Shown: positions 38,744 to 48,062, counted from the first letter of the stretch. The stretch: DNA of 64,000 nt from Bifidobacterium dentium JCM 1195 = DSM 20436 (GCF_001042595.1 NZ_AP012326.1:2571670-2635669), one strand, 5' to 3'. Program-made: numbers and translations. The notes: a model not told the origin generated them from the sequence alone.

Positions 38744-40756
38744 ATGCCGCAAAGTACGATGGTTGCCATGAGCGACTTAAGCGCATTGAATCTGGAAGAG
38801 GGCAGCCTCGTAGGCGGCTATACGCTGATCGCCCGACTTGGCTCGGGCGCGATGGGATCGGTATGGCGTGTGCGGGACGATGGCGGTCACCAGTATGCGA
38901 TGAAGATTCTGCGCGACTCCCTGACCGAAGACGGCACCTCGGCGGAGGCCTCCCGCGATCAGATAACGGCCCGCGAACGACTGCGTCGTGAGGCGATGTC
39001 GCTGCAGAAAGTACGTCATCCCGGAGTATGCGGCATCGTCGACATGGAACTCGACGACGCCTTGGCATTCATCGTCACTGAGCTGATCGAGGGGAAGAAC
39101 CTGCGCGAGGACGTACGCATCAACGGCCGTTACGTCGGCGATGATCTGGAGCGACTGTCCCGCAAGCTCATCGCAGCAGTGAAGGCGGTGCATGCGGCCG
39201 GCATCGTGCACCGCGACATCAAACCGACGAACGTGATGGTATCCACCACCGGCCCGGTATTGGTGGATTTCGGCATCGCCATGGGCGAGGGTGAAAGCCA
39301 TGTGACCCGCACTGGCCTGGTGATGGGTACACCGGGCTTCATCGCGCCGGAAATCATTGACGGTACCGAATCGGATGAGATGACCGACTGGTGGTCGGTG
39401 GCGTCGGTATTGGCGTTCGCCGCGACCGGCGAGCCGGTATTCGGTACGAAACCGATGATGGCGGTGCTGGAACGTGCGGCCGCCGGTAATGCGAACTTGT
39501 CCGGATTGCCTGCCGGCACCATGGCAGCGCTTCGATCGGCGCTCGATCCGGACCGCTCGAAGCGCTGCACACCGGATGCGTTGCTGCAGGCGATTGCGTT
39601 GGATGCACTCAACCCGCTGGTTTGGCAACAGGCACAACAGTCTGCACAAACCCCGCCCGCAGGTGACGCGACGGAGATGATGCCCCCTTTTGATGAATCC
39701 GCCCAAGGAGACGTCTCCAACCCGCGCGCATTATGGTATTTGCAGGACGACGTCGGAGGAGAAGACGCCATCGGTACGCAGACCATGCCGCGAATCGGAG
39801 AGGCCACGCAGGTCATCGCCGCCGACACGGACGCACCTACCAGGACGCTTGGAACCATGGATGCAGGCACCGACGTCATACCGACACAAGGTGGCACGCG
39901 ACCACTTCCGCGGACTTTGCGGGGCGAACAAACGCAAACGATGCCGACCATGCCGATGCAGGATGCCTGGAATCCGCAAATCGCACCGACGCAGGTTGAC
40001 CCGACCATCAAACCGGCCTTGCAACGCGTGGTGAATCAATCAACGGCACAGGCCGCACCGCAACCGTTGCCGCCGTCCGTAATTCCGCACGCCGACATCG
40101 CGCAAAGCCAACAACTACCGATGCAGCAGCCGTCGCAGCCATACGTAGTCGCCGGCCAGCCATTGCAATTCGCGTCGGCCATACCGCAGAACGCAATCGA
40201 CCCGAACGCGCCGCAACCGCCGAATCCCGCGGATGTCAAACGCGGTGAATATCTGTCGCGGGGCGTGCTGCCCTGCGCTCTGCTCTCCATACCGGTGGCG
40301 ATCTGCGCATTGCTCTCCCCCTGGATGGCGCTCGGCGTGGCCTTGGCACTCAGCTGGGTGCTGTTCACCATCGGATGCAATGTAGAGTCACAGCTTGAAC
40401 GCGAAGGCCGCCGAGGCGGCGAACGACGGAAATCCGATTGGGCCATCCGCGTGGCCAGCCTGCCTTGGCACATGCTCAAAGGCTTTGGCTACGCCTGTGC
40501 CCGCATGCTGATCATGGTGATCATCATGGCATTGGGATTGGCGATATCCACGCTTGCCTTGCATCTGCCATATGCGCTGCTCGATGTCGACCTTTTCGGT
40601 CTGACCGTTCCCCTGCCGACATTCACCGAGGGACCGCTTTCGCAAAGTGGACTCGTACAGGCGGGATTCGGCGTAATCGGCTGGCTGGTGGCAGCCATCG
40701 CGCCGGGCGCGATGGTGATGCGGCTCGGCGCCGGGTCATTACGCGGCGCACGGTAG
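38744..40756 (+). CDS. Membrane Ser/Thr protein kinase (PknB/Hanks type)
   Basis: This kinase has 670 residues from the preferred ATG. The N-terminal domain (about 20-290) is complete: glycine loop LGSGAMGSVW, Lys in YAMKIL, catalytic loop VHRDIKPTN with Asp158, DFG in LVDFGIAM, and APE-like APEII. A low-complexity linker rich in Gln, Pro, Thr and Met follows (about 310-480, with several TQTMP-type repeats, possible phosphorylation sites), then about four hydrophobic segments at the C-terminus. The usual PASTA domains are missing. I prefer the ATG at 38744, because an upstream in-frame ATG at 38693 lies within a tandem operator-like repeat. Starts at 38759 or 38768 are also possible. Confidence 0.85.
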   Translation: MPQSTMVAMSDLSALNLEEGSLVGGYTLIARLGSGAMGSVWRVRDDGGHQYAMKILRDSLTEDGTSAEASRDQITARERLRREAMSLQKVRHPGVCGIVDMELDDALAFIVTELIEGKNLREDVRINGRYVGDDLERLSRKLIAAVKAVHAAGIVHRDIKPTNVMVSTTGPVLVDFGIAMGEGESHVTRTGLVMGTPGFIAPEIIDGTESDEMTDWWSVASVLAFAATGEPVFGTKPMMAVLERAAAGNANLSGLPAGTMAALRSALDPDRSKRCTPDALLQAIALDALNPLVWQQAQQSAQTPPAGDATEMMPPFDESAQGDVSNPRALWYLQDDVGGEDAIGTQTMPRIGEATQVIAADTDAPTRTLGTMDAGTDVIPTQGGTRPLPRTLRGEQTQTMPTMPMQDAWNPQIAPTQVDPTIKPALQRVVNQSTAQAAPQPLPPSVIPHADIAQSQQLPMQQPSQPYVVAGQPLQFASAIPQNAIDPNAPQPPNPADVKRGEYLSRGVLPCALLSIPVAICALLSPWMALGVALALSWVLFTIGCNVESQLEREGRRGGERRKSDWAIRVASLPWHMLKGFGYACARMLIMVIIMALGLAISTLALHLPYALLDVDLFGLTVPLPTFTEGPLSQSGLVQAGFGVIGWLVAAIAPGAMVMRLGAGSLRGAR

Positions 40757-40893
40757 ACGGCCGAGCATTATCGGGCGAACGCCCTCGAAACCGTGCGACG
40801 TACCGCTCCGAATCTCCCTTACGTATCGATAAGGTCTCGCCGTTACTATGGTGCACAGCAACATGGTGCCGCAATCACTGGGAAAGGAATGGG

Positions 40894-41874
40894 ATGGCCC
40901 AGAGCAACAAGAACGCGCAGAAGCGCGAGAGCCGCGCCGAGCGGAGGGCCGCCGAAGCCGCGGCCATCAAGGCGCGTGCCGAACAGGCGGAAAAGGAACG
41001 CAAGCAGCAGACGATGATCGGCGCCATCGTGGTGGCGGTATTGGTGATTCTCGTCGCCATCGGCGCGTTCACCGTCTATCACAACATACACAAGACAAGC
41101 GATGCGCAGGATGAGCTCACGGTCGAGCAGGCCTATGACAAACTGCAGGAAGTCAAGAACACGCCGACTTTGGTCGACAAGAAGGGCGGCCTGCTGATTT
41201 CCAAGAACGGTTACGGCAAATCCGTGGAAGGCGCGCCGACCATCGCTATCTATATGGACTTCCTGTGCCCCGGTTGCGGCAATCTGCATCGTCAGTTGGA
41301 TGAGGATCTGCAGAAAATGATCGATGCGGGTCAGATTAACCTGGATCTGCATTTCATGGCGTTCATGGACCGCTGGTCCACCGACGAATATTCCAGCCGT
41401 GCAGCCAACGCCGCCATGTATCTGGCCGAGCATGACAGCAATCCGGAGCATCTGATCTCCTTCTTGGAGAAGATGTATGCCGAAGATTTCCAGCCGGAGG
41501 AAGGCTCGAACTACAAGTCGGTGAGCGACGCCAAGATCAAGAAGCAGATGATTGCGGCCGGCGTTTCCAAGGATGTCGCCGACAAGGCGTTCAACCGCGA
41601 ATATCAGGATTGGCTCGACGCCATTGACACGTATACGCCGAAGCGTTCCGAATTGTGGAATGTGAGCGGCAACTACAAGGGCAGCATGACCACGCCTACG
41701 GTGACCATCAACGGCAAGTTCTGGGATATGAACCAGCTGTCGACCGCCAAGATGACCACCGCTGAAGGCCTGCTCGAAGCCATCGGACTCAAGGCGGATC
41801 AGGTCGGCGTCGTCGGCGACATGCCGTCCATCGGTTCCAAGAAAGGTCCGATTTCCGTCACCACCGGCGAGTAG
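40894..41874 (+). CDS. DsbA-like thioredoxin-fold membrane protein
   Basis: This 326-residue protein has a charged, Lys/Arg/Ala-rich cytoplasmic N-terminal coil (about 1-38), one membrane helix (about 41-63) and an extracellular thioredoxin-fold domain of the DsbA/DsbG type. The active site is Cys125-Pro-Gly-Cys128 in DFLCPGCGNLH, and the cis-Pro loop is in TTPTVTINGK. It probably acts in oxidative folding or isomerisation of secreted proteins. The ATG at 40894 has GGGAAAGGA upstream; the frame is open much further left, but only as antisense/shifted reading of the kinase gene. Confidence 0.88.
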   Translation: MAQSNKNAQKRESRAERRAAEAAAIKARAEQAEKERKQQTMIGAIVVAVLVILVAIGAFTVYHNIHKTSDAQDELTVEQAYDKLQEVKNTPTLVDKKGGLLISKNGYGKSVEGAPTIAIYMDFLCPGCGNLHRQLDEDLQKMIDAGQINLDLHFMAFMDRWSTDEYSSRAANAAMYLAEHDSNPEHLISFLEKMYAEDFQPEEGSNYKSVSDAKIKKQMIAAGVSKDVADKAFNREYQDWLDAIDTYTPKRSELWNVSGNYKGSMTTPTVTINGKFWDMNQLSTAKMTTAEGLLEAIGLKADQVGVVGDMPSIGSKKGPISVTTGE

Positions 41875-41883
41875 TGACCAGCC

Positions 41884-41936
41884 ACCAGCGCGCCCTAAGG
41901 CGCACAAGTCGAGTTGACTGCTTTGGGTGCGCTGGT
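41884..41936 (+). terminator. Likely terminator of the DsbA-like gene
   Basis: ACCAGCGCGCCC pairs with GGGTGCGCTGGT (one G-T pair) across a 30-nt loop just after the stop codon. There is no long T run, so efficiency is uncertain. Confidence 0.45.
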
Positions 41937-41990
41937 TATGCTATTCAAGCGTTCCACTTTTCGAAAATCCATTTCGGCAGGTGACAACAA

Positions 41991-42064
41991 GCCTCCTTAG
42001 CTCAGATGGCCAGAGCGGCCGCCTTGTAAGCGGCAGGTCGTCGGTTCGATCCCGACAGGAGGCT
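41991..42064 (+). tRNA. tRNA-Thr (anticodon TGT)
   Basis: A 74-nt cloverleaf: acceptor arms GCCTCCT / AGGAGGC with discriminator T at 42064, anticodon TGT at 42025-42027 in the loop CTTGTAA closed by CCGC/GCGG, and the T-arm loop GGTTCGATCC. CCA is not encoded. A short hairpin CCCGA/TCGGG follows at 42069-42084. Confidence 0.95.
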
Positions 42065-42089
42065 CGAACCCGATTTCTCTCGGGAATAA

Positions 42090-42222
42090 TTCTTACCATG
42101 GGTAAGTAATCCAGAAGCCTTCCCCCAACTTGTGGCTTCTGGAAATCGGGCGAGGCGTCCCCCAACCTGTCTCGCCCGATATAGGGGGCAGGACATCCCC
42201 TTCTCTCCTGCCCCCTTTTTCT
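42090..42222 (+). ncRNA. Candidate small RNA with two C-rich-loop hairpins (6C-like)
   Basis: Three perfect hairpins follow each other. Hairpin 1 has 9-bp arms at 42111-42119 and 42134-42142. Hairpin 2 has 10-bp arms at 42145-42154 and 42171-42180. Hairpin 3, at 42183-42216, is followed by a T run. The loops of hairpins 1 and 2 are nearly identical (TCCCCCAACTTGT and TCCCCCAACCTGT). Two adjacent hairpins with C-run loops plus a terminator is the architecture of the actinobacterial 6C RNA family. The runs here are five C, so assignment to that Rfam family needs a covariance search. No open frame or recognised riboswitch is present. The 5' end and promoter are undetermined. Confidence 0.6.
42183..42220 (+). 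terminator. Rho-independent terminator after the tandem hairpins
   Basis: A perfect 11-bp stem (AGGGGGCAGGA / TCCTGCCCCCT) with a 12-nt loop is followed by TTTTTCTTTT. It ends the tRNA-Thr and/or small-RNA transcript before the Rpf-like gene. Confidence 0.9.
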
Positions 42223-42337
42223 TTTACTAATCCCCGAAAATGTGGCGGTATGGCCAATGCGCCGGAAAAACCGGTCTCCCATTCTGCACCGACCATTAGA
42301 ATGGCGACGTTATATGCCTGTATCGGAAAGAGGAGCT

Positions 42338-43771
42338 ATGGCGAGAAGATGGACCCCTCAGAGGTTTGTGATGCTACGCCGTGTACGTGTTGTCATCTGC
42401 GTCACGACGGTCACCCTCGCTTCGGTGCTGGCATTCGGAGTAGGGGCACGCAAGACGGTGGCGTTGACGGTGAACGGCGAGACCACCACCGTGACCACGT
42501 ATGCGATGAGCGTTGACCGTCTGTTGCAGGAACAGCAGGTGAAGGTGAAGACCCACGATCTGGTGGAATCCACATCATCCGGCACCCTGCAAAACCATTC
42601 CGTCGTGACGGTACGCAGCGCCTATCAGACCACCGTCACCATCGACGGCCAAGAAGTGCCGTTCTGGACGGTGGCGACCAGCGCCGATCAGCTGCTTGGA
42701 TTCTTCGAGGCGAACGAAGCGGAGGCGTCGAAGATCACCGTCAACATCGATAACGTTTACAACAAGCTCACCGGAGGCCTGGTCATCAATCAGAACGGCC
42801 CGGTTACCGTCATCGCCGACGGTAAAAGTTCCGTATCGCCCAACGGCAAGCTGCCGGCGGCCTCCATTCTCGATTCCAAAGGAATCATCCTGAACAAAGA
42901 GGATCGCGTCAGCGTCGAAAAAGACAATGGCGAGACCATTCTGCGCGTGCAACGCGTAACGCATGACGAGCAGACACGTACGAAAACCGTGCCGCACGGC
43001 ACCCAGACCATCATCGACGCGAGTCTGCAGCCCGGCGAAGCCGTGGTAAGGCAGGAAGGCGAGGATGGCGAAATCCAGCAGACCTATGACGTCACCTATG
43101 TGGACGGCGTTGAGGAAAGCGAAAAGCTGATCAACGAGGTGACCACAAAAATCGCCATCGATCAGATCATCGCCGTCGGTCCGGAAAAGACCGAGAGCTC
43201 CGATGCCGACAATGCCGACAACGGCCAAGCCGATTCCGGAAGCAACGACAGTGATTCGAGCAAGTCCGACAAGAAAGACGAGTCGGACAAGAAAGATTCG
43301 GATTCGACCGACAAGAAGAACGATTCCTCCGAGAAGAACGATTCGACGTCCACTCCAACCACTGAGCCAACGCAAACACCGACCCCAACGCCGACGCCGA
43401 CACAGCAACAGCAACAGACACAGACGACAACGAACCCTTCGGACGGCTGTCGACTCTACCATCCATCGGCCGCCCAGGCACAGACCTATGCGGCCGGCGC
43501 GGCAGCCCAGTATGGCTGGACCGGACAGCATTGGACCAATCTGGTCAAACTATGGAATCGTGAATCCAGCTGGCTGTGGTATTCGGAGAACGCGTCATCC
43601 GGAGCGTACGGCATTCCGCAATCCCTGCCAGGCAGCAAGATGGCCTCTTTCGGCGCGAACTGGCGTGATGACGCAGCCGTGCAGATCGATTGGGGCCTGA
43701 ATTACATTGCGCAACGCTACGGCAATCCGACGAAGGCCCGGGAGCATTCCGAACAATATGGCTGGTACTGA
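42338..43771 (+). CDS. Rpf-like secreted protein: DUF348, G5 and lytic transglycosylase-like domains
   Basis: This protein has 477 residues from the preferred ATG. An N-terminal signal/anchor helix (about 17-40) precedes two DUF348 ubiquitin-like repeats (KTVALTVNGETTTVTTYA and TTVTIDGQEVPFWTVATS), a G5 domain (about 205-285), and a low-complexity linker of Asp/Ser/Lys then Thr/Pro/Gln (about 288-365). The C-terminal domain is transglycosylase-like (about 375-477), with catalytic-Glu candidate in WNRESSW and SGAYGIPQSLPGSKM. This is the RpfB layout of actinobacterial resuscitation-promoting factors, with a different muralytic end domain. AGGAG stands unusually close (2 nt) to the ATG at 42338. 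It is followed by rsmA with a TGATG overlap, as RpfB is in mycobacteria. Confidence 0.87.
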   Translation: MARRWTPQRFVMLRRVRVVICVTTVTLASVLAFGVGARKTVALTVNGETTTVTTYAMSVDRLLQEQQVKVKTHDLVESTSSGTLQNHSVVTVRSAYQTTVTIDGQEVPFWTVATSADQLLGFFEANEAEASKITVNIDNVYNKLTGGLVINQNGPVTVIADGKSSVSPNGKLPAASILDSKGIILNKEDRVSVEKDNGETILRVQRVTHDEQTRTKTVPHGTQTIIDASLQPGEAVVRQEGEDGEIQQTYDVTYVDGVEESEKLINEVTTKIAIDQIIAVGPEKTESSDADNADNGQADSGSNDSDSSKSDKKDESDKKDSDSTDKKNDSSEKNDSTSTPTTEPTQTPTPTPTPTQQQQQTQTTTNPSDGCRLYHPSAAQAQTYAAGAAAQYGWTGQHWTNLVKLWNRESSWLWYSENASSGAYGIPQSLPGSKMASFGANWRDDAAVQIDWGLNYIAQRYGNPTKAREHSEQYGWY

Positions 43772-44721
43772 TGGAAAACGGAAACAACGAACACATGACT
43801 GAACACACGACCAATAACGCCATGCAGGGCCATCTGCTGGGAGCCGCTGACATTCGCCGCATTGCCGACGAGGCCGGCATAAGCCCCACCAAGAAATTCG
43901 GGCAGAATTTCGTCATCGACCCCGGTACCGTACGTCGCATCGTGCGCGAAGCTGCAGTGACGGCCGACGATCATGTGCTGGAGGTCGGGCCGGGTCTCGG
44001 CTCGCTGACCTTGGCGATTCTGGAAACCGGCGCGTCAATGACCGCCGTGGAGATCGACCCGTCATTGGCCGAGCGTCTGCCGAACACCATCGCCGAATTC
44101 ATGCCGGATGCCGTGGAACGCTTCCGTGTGATCAATCGTGACGCATTGACCGTCTCACCGGAGAACCTGCCGGATTTCAGCGGCGACGATACCTTCACGT
44201 TGGTGGCCAACCTGCCGTATAACGTGGCCACGCCGATTCTGCTCACCTTGTTGGAACGATTTGACAATCTGCATTCCTTCCTGGTGATGGTGCAAAAGGA
44301 GGTGGCCGACCGTCTGGCCGCGAAACCGGGGTCGAAGATCTACGGCACCCCAAGCGTGAAGCTCGCCTGGTACGGTACGGCCGAACGTGCGGGCATCATC
44401 GGTCGTAACGTGTTCTGGCCGGCACCGAACGTGGATTCCGCATTGGTATTGTTCAAGCGTTACGAAGGCGGGCATACGCCAGCCGCCGATAGCGCCGATG
44501 GCCCGGCGGCAAAGCGTGAGACGGTATTCCGCCTGATTGACGCCGCCTTCGGCCAGCGCAGAAAGACCTTACATGCCGCGTTGAGAAGATTCGTGCCCGA
44601 TGAGGCGTTCGATATGGCCGGCATCGACCCGACCCGTCGTGGCGAAACGCTCACCATCGACGAATTCGTAGCGTTGGCGCGGGCACTTGACGCCATTCCC
44701 GGCGAGGTGAACGCAGCATGA
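43771..44721 (+). CDS. rsmA: 16S rRNA dimethyladenosine transferase RsmA/KsgA
   Basis: This 316-residue S-adenosylmethionine-dependent enzyme dimethylates two adjacent adenosines in the 3'-terminal hairpin of 16S rRNA. Characteristic motifs are KKFGQNFVID, the SAM site VLEVGPGLGSLT, VEIDPSLAERL and the catalytic NLPYNVATPIL. The C-terminal helical domain carries PAPNVDSALVLF. The ATG at 43771 overlaps the Rpf-like stop (TGATG), giving coupling; ATG at 43795 is an alternative. The end overlaps ispE (ATGA). The rpf-rsmA-ispE order is conserved in Actinobacteria. Confidence 0.94.
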   Translation: MENGNNEHMTEHTTNNAMQGHLLGAADIRRIADEAGISPTKKFGQNFVIDPGTVRRIVREAAVTADDHVLEVGPGLGSLTLAILETGASMTAVEIDPSLAERLPNTIAEFMPDAVERFRVINRDALTVSPENLPDFSGDDTFTLVANLPYNVATPILLTLLERFDNLHSFLVMVQKEVADRLAAKPGSKIYGTPSVKLAWYGTAERAGIIGRNVFWPAPNVDSALVLFKRYEGGHTPAADSADGPAAKRETVFRLIDAAFGQRRKTLHAALRRFVPDEAFDMAGIDPTRRGETLTIDEFVALARALDAIPGEVNAA

Positions 44722-45617
44722 CCGCCCTGCCTTCAGCCGTGAGCGTCGACTGCCCGGCGAAAACCAATCTGACCTTGCATGTGGGCGCGCCTCGCGCCGA
44801 ATGGAATGGCCGCCACGAGCTCGACACCATCTATTGCGCAGTCGGCGTATACGATACCGTCACTGTCGCACGTAAAGCGCCAGGAACCGGGTTCTCGCTC
44901 AATCTCGAAGGCGCGCATCTGGGTGACCTGGCATCATCCGGCAGCGATATGCGCCGTAATCATGCCGTACTCGCCCTGTTCGCCCTGGCCGAAGCCAGCG
45001 GCAATGAACCGGATGTGGCGTTGAGCATCGACAAGCGCATTCCGGTCGGGGCCGGACTTGCCGGCGGTTCTGCCGATGCGGCTGCCACATTGCTGGCGTT
45101 GAACAAGCTGTGGAATCTTGATTGGCCGCTGGCCCGACTCCAACAGGTCGCCGCCACCTTGGGCGCCGATATGCCGTTCTGCCTATCGGGAGGGTATGCG
45201 CATGGCACAGGATTCGGCGAACGGATCGAGGAACTGCCATCGGACGGTGATACCGTACGCGATCTGACCGACCGAGGTTTTGCCGGACGCTTGCTGGTGG
45301 GCGCCTATCGTGCGGAATTACGCACGCCGGAAGTATATGCGACATTCGATCGGATCGGCGCCGAAGAAGGTGATGACAATCATCTGCAGCAGGCTGCGAT
45401 CTCACTGCATCCCCGTAGCGGGCAGGCCATCGAAGTGGCGCTTGAGGCTGGTGCAAGCCACGCATTCGTCTCGGGCTCGGGACCGTCCGTCATCGCTTTC
45501 GTACCGGATGACAGGACATCCGAATCCGTAAGTCTCGCATGGCGGGAGCGGCACGCGGTCGACCGCATCATCGCGGCCCAGGCACCGGCCGTCCCGATTG
45601 TGCATATCATTGCGTGA
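44718..45617 (+). CDS. ispE: 4-diphosphocytidyl-2-C-methyl-D-erythritol kinase IspE
   Basis: This 299-residue GHMP kinase phosphorylates CDP-methylerythritol in the MEP route to isoprenoids. It has AKTNLTLHVGAPRAEWNGRHEL at the N-terminus, the ATP-binding glycine-rich motif IPVGAGLAGGSADAAA, GADMPFCLSGG and the C-terminal VSGSGPSVIAF. It overlaps rsmA by four bases and is co-translated. Confidence 0.93.
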   Translation: MTALPSAVSVDCPAKTNLTLHVGAPRAEWNGRHELDTIYCAVGVYDTVTVARKAPGTGFSLNLEGAHLGDLASSGSDMRRNHAVLALFALAEASGNEPDVALSIDKRIPVGAGLAGGSADAAATLLALNKLWNLDWPLARLQQVAATLGADMPFCLSGGYAHGTGFGERIEELPSDGDTVRDLTDRGFAGRLLVGAYRAELRTPEVYATFDRIGAEEGDDNHLQQAAISLHPRSGQAIEVALEAGASHAFVSGSGPSVIAFVPDDRTSESVSLAWRERHAVDRIIAAQAPAVPIVHIIA

Positions 45618-45661
45618 CAGTAAGGTTGGTACCAATTGACGTTGGAAAAAGGAACTCGCAA

Positions 45662-46300
45662 ATGACTCAAGCTATCGACGAGCGCGAAGCACGCAAACAG
45701 TATGTACGCCGCCGTCAGAAGGTGGTGTTCTCCATCATCGGCGCCATCATGGCCGTGGTCATGGTGATCTCCCTGTTGTTCTTCTTCCACGTCGGTGGCC
45801 TGGGCACCGTCAAAACGGCCACGGTGCAACCGAATTACGGCCAACAGGTGCCCTGTGCGGTGAACGAGCAGGACGGTTCCAAAGGCAAGTATGTGGAGAA
45901 CCGCAACATTACGGTCCGCGTGCTTAACGGCACGAAATTCATCGGCTTCGCCAAAGCGGTCAGCGGCGCGCTGGAAAATCGCGAGTTCAATACCCAGACA
46001 CCTGACAACTACACCAGTTCCAAGGTGGAACGCACGATAATCTTCTTCGGTAAGAACGCCATCAATCAGGCATATACGGTGAATAGCAACTTCACCGATG
46101 CCATGATGGTCATGGACGATCGCACCGACCAACTGATCGACATCGTGGTGGGAGCCACCTTCGATAATCTGCAGGACACCAAGAAGGTGCCGGCCGCAGG
46201 CAAGCAGATCGAGAGCTTCGAAGGCTGCGTGGCCGCGGATACGATGACGGATCTGCCGAAGGCCGATCAACACGATCCGGTGAACCCACCGGAGGGCTGA
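45662..46300 (+). CDS. Membrane protein with LytR C-terminal domain
   Basis: This 212-residue protein has a basic cytoplasmic start (1-19), one membrane helix (about 21-44) and an extracellular LytR_C-type domain (about 80-190) with ITVRVLNGTKFIGFAKAVSGAL and VVVG-like IVVGATF. The LCP ligase domain that usually precedes LytR_C is absent; this single-domain form is common in actinobacteria, and its role in envelope assembly is not defined. The ATG at 45662 has AAAGGAA upstream, 44 bp after ispE. Confidence 0.8.
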   Translation: MTQAIDEREARKQYVRRRQKVVFSIIGAIMAVVMVISLLFFFHVGGLGTVKTATVQPNYGQQVPCAVNEQDGSKGKYVENRNITVRVLNGTKFIGFAKAVSGALENREFNTQTPDNYTSSKVERTIIFFGKNAINQAYTVNSNFTDAMMVMDDRTDQLIDIVVGATFDNLQDTKKVPAAGKQIESFEGCVAADTMTDLPKADQHDPVNPPEG

Positions 46301-46314
46301 GTGCCAACCGCGGC

Positions 46315-46366
46315 GTGAAATGAATGCCCGCCTTCCCGATCAGGGGAAGGCGGGCATTCATTTCAC
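46315..46366. terminator. Long bidirectional terminator between convergent genes
   Basis: Perfect 23-bp arms (46315-46337 and 46344-46366) around a 6-nt loop lie between the LytR_C gene and pcnA. The stop codon of pcnA (46363-46365) is inside the right arm. Confidence 0.88.
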
Positions 46367-47775
46367 TGTTCGGCGTACCAACGATTCAGTTCGGCCACAG
46401 CGACATCATGCTCGACCGGACCGTTATCAAGACGGTATTCAAGCATGTGCTTGTAGGCCCTGCCTACCATCGGACCAGGTTCGATGCCCAACAGCTGCAT
46501 GATCTCGTCACCATTGAGATCCGGCCTGATTGCGTCGAAATCCTCCTTTTTCTTAAGGTCCCGTACACGCTGTTCCATCTCATCCATGGCCGACGAGAAA
46601 ATCATGGCCTTGCGGCGGTTCTGTGTGGTCGCATCGGCACGTGTCAGACGATTCAGACGCTCATAAAGCGGGCCGGCGTCCTTGACGTAGCGTCGTACCG
46701 CGGAATCGGTCCACGGCTCCTCCACATACCCATGGAAGCGTAGATGCAGATTGACCAACTCGCTGACGTCTTCGATCATATGATGGTCGAAACGTAGGGC
46801 TTTCAGACGTTTGCGCGTCATTTTCGCGCCGACGGCATCATGATGATGGAAGCTCACCTTGCCGCCCGGTTCGAAACGTCGGGTCTTCGGCTTGCCGATG
46901 TCGTGCATGAGCGCCGCCAGACGCAAGGTAAGGTCCGGGGCCGGCACCGGACCGTCGGGGCCGGTTTCCAACGCCACTGCACGGTCAACGACGATCATGG
47001 TGTGCTCGAATACATCCTTATGGCGATGATGTTCGTCGATCTCCAGCTGCAACGCCGGGATTTCCGGAAAGACGATGTCGGCAAGACCGGAATCGACCAA
47101 CGCCTCGATACCCGCACGCGGACGATCTGACAACAGCAGTTTCGTCAGCTCGTCGCGAACACGTTCCGCGGAGACGATGTCGATGCGTTCGACCATGTCT
47201 GAGAGTGCCTCGGCGGTTTCCGGCTCGATGCGGAAGCCGAGTTGCGCCACGAAACGCACCGCGCGCATCATACGCAGCGGATCGTCATCGAATGACTGAC
47301 GGGGATTGACCGGCGTACGCAGCACACCCTTGACCAAGTCGTTCGCGCCGCCGAACGGATCGACGAATTCCAGATCCGGCACACGCAACGCCATCGCGTT
47401 CACCGTGAAATCACGACGGGACAGGTCTCCCTCCAACGTGTCGCCATAATTGACTTCCGGTTTGCGTGAATCCGGATCATAGGTATCGGAACGATAGGTG
47501 GTGACCTCCACCTTCACCTCGATGCCGTCCTCACGGCGGCGCATTGCGCCCAGCGTGCCGAACTTGCGGCCCATGTCCCAGAATCCGTCACGGCCAAAAC
47601 GTCGCAGGATGTGCTCGAATTGTTCGGGACGCGCCGACGTACAGAAATCAAGATCATGTGATTTGCGGTGCAGCAGCAGGTCACGCACAGGACCTCCCAC
47701 CAATGCCAATTCATAACCCTCTTCGGCAAACATACGCCCTAATTCAATGGCTTCAGGCCATACTTCGAAGTTCAC
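46363..47775 (-). CDS. pcnA: CCA tRNA nucleotidyltransferase / PcnA family
   Basis: This enzyme has 470 residues from the preferred GTG start. The nucleotidyltransferase head contains LVGGPVRDLLL and the catalytic DLDFCTSA. It is followed by the RNA-binding region RDFTVNAMALR and DPLRMMRAVRFVAQLGF, and an HD phosphohydrolase domain with HTMIVVDRAVAL, MHDIGK and HHHDAVGA. It adds or repairs the 3' CCA of tRNAs, needed here because the tRNA-Thr in this window lacks encoded CCA. The GTG at 47775 has GGAAAGGG 5 nt upstream; the frame is open to 47973, but that stretch is not conserved-looking. It is divergent from the Nudix gene, as in mycobacteria. Confidence 0.9.
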   Translation of the reverse strand: MNFEVWPEAIELGRMFAEEGYELALVGGPVRDLLLHRKSHDLDFCTSARPEQFEHILRRFGRDGFWDMGRKFGTLGAMRRREDGIEVKVEVTTYRSDTYDPDSRKPEVNYGDTLEGDLSRRDFTVNAMALRVPDLEFVDPFGGANDLVKGVLRTPVNPRQSFDDDPLRMMRAVRFVAQLGFRIEPETAEALSDMVERIDIVSAERVRDELTKLLLSDRPRAGIEALVDSGLADIVFPEIPALQLEIDEHHRHKDVFEHTMIVVDRAVALETGPDGPVPAPDLTLRLAALMHDIGKPKTRRFEPGGKVSFHHHDAVGAKMTRKRLKALRFDHHMIEDVSELVNLHLRFHGYVEEPWTDSAVRRYVKDAGPLYERLNRLTRADATTQNRRKAMIFSSAMDEMEQRVRDLKKKEDFDAIRPDLNGDEIMQLLGIEPGPMVGRAYKHMLEYRLDNGPVEHDVAVAELNRWYAEQ

Positions 47776-48062
47776 GCCATCCCTTTCCGGCAACCACAAG
47801 TCCCTGTGTACTTTCTGCGTACCAGCATAGCGTGGGCGCGGTATGGGCTCCCGTGAAGCAGAATGCAACTTCACGCGAATACGACCCTGGCACACCGAGA
47901 CGCGATGGGAAATCCAACGGACTGATGCCGAGACCGGCATTCGGTCACGCATGCATTTCCCCATTCCCCGCATGCCAGCATCTTGTCGCCGGCTTGCGTA
48001 GGTTTCGCAACACTGCCTCTAGGAATAAGGTGTCGGGTTTCTGTTTTCAACATTGGGTGAGT
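47776..48062. promoter_or_regulatory. Divergent promoter region pcnA / Nudix operon
   Basis: These 287 bp separate the divergent pcnA gene and the Nudix-DUF6049-murJ operon. Long open frames cross it on both strands but lack ribosome sites and belong to no recognisable protein. No operator was recognised. Confidence 0.4.

Noticed and set aside
40438..40893. N-terminal extension of the DsbA-like frame
   Set aside because: It reads the kinase gene in another frame; the start at 40894 has a good ribosome site and family-like N-terminus.
47544..48062. N-terminal extension of the Nudix frame
   Set aside because: It is antisense to pcnA and lacks a ribosome site; the Nudix protein starts sensibly at 48063.
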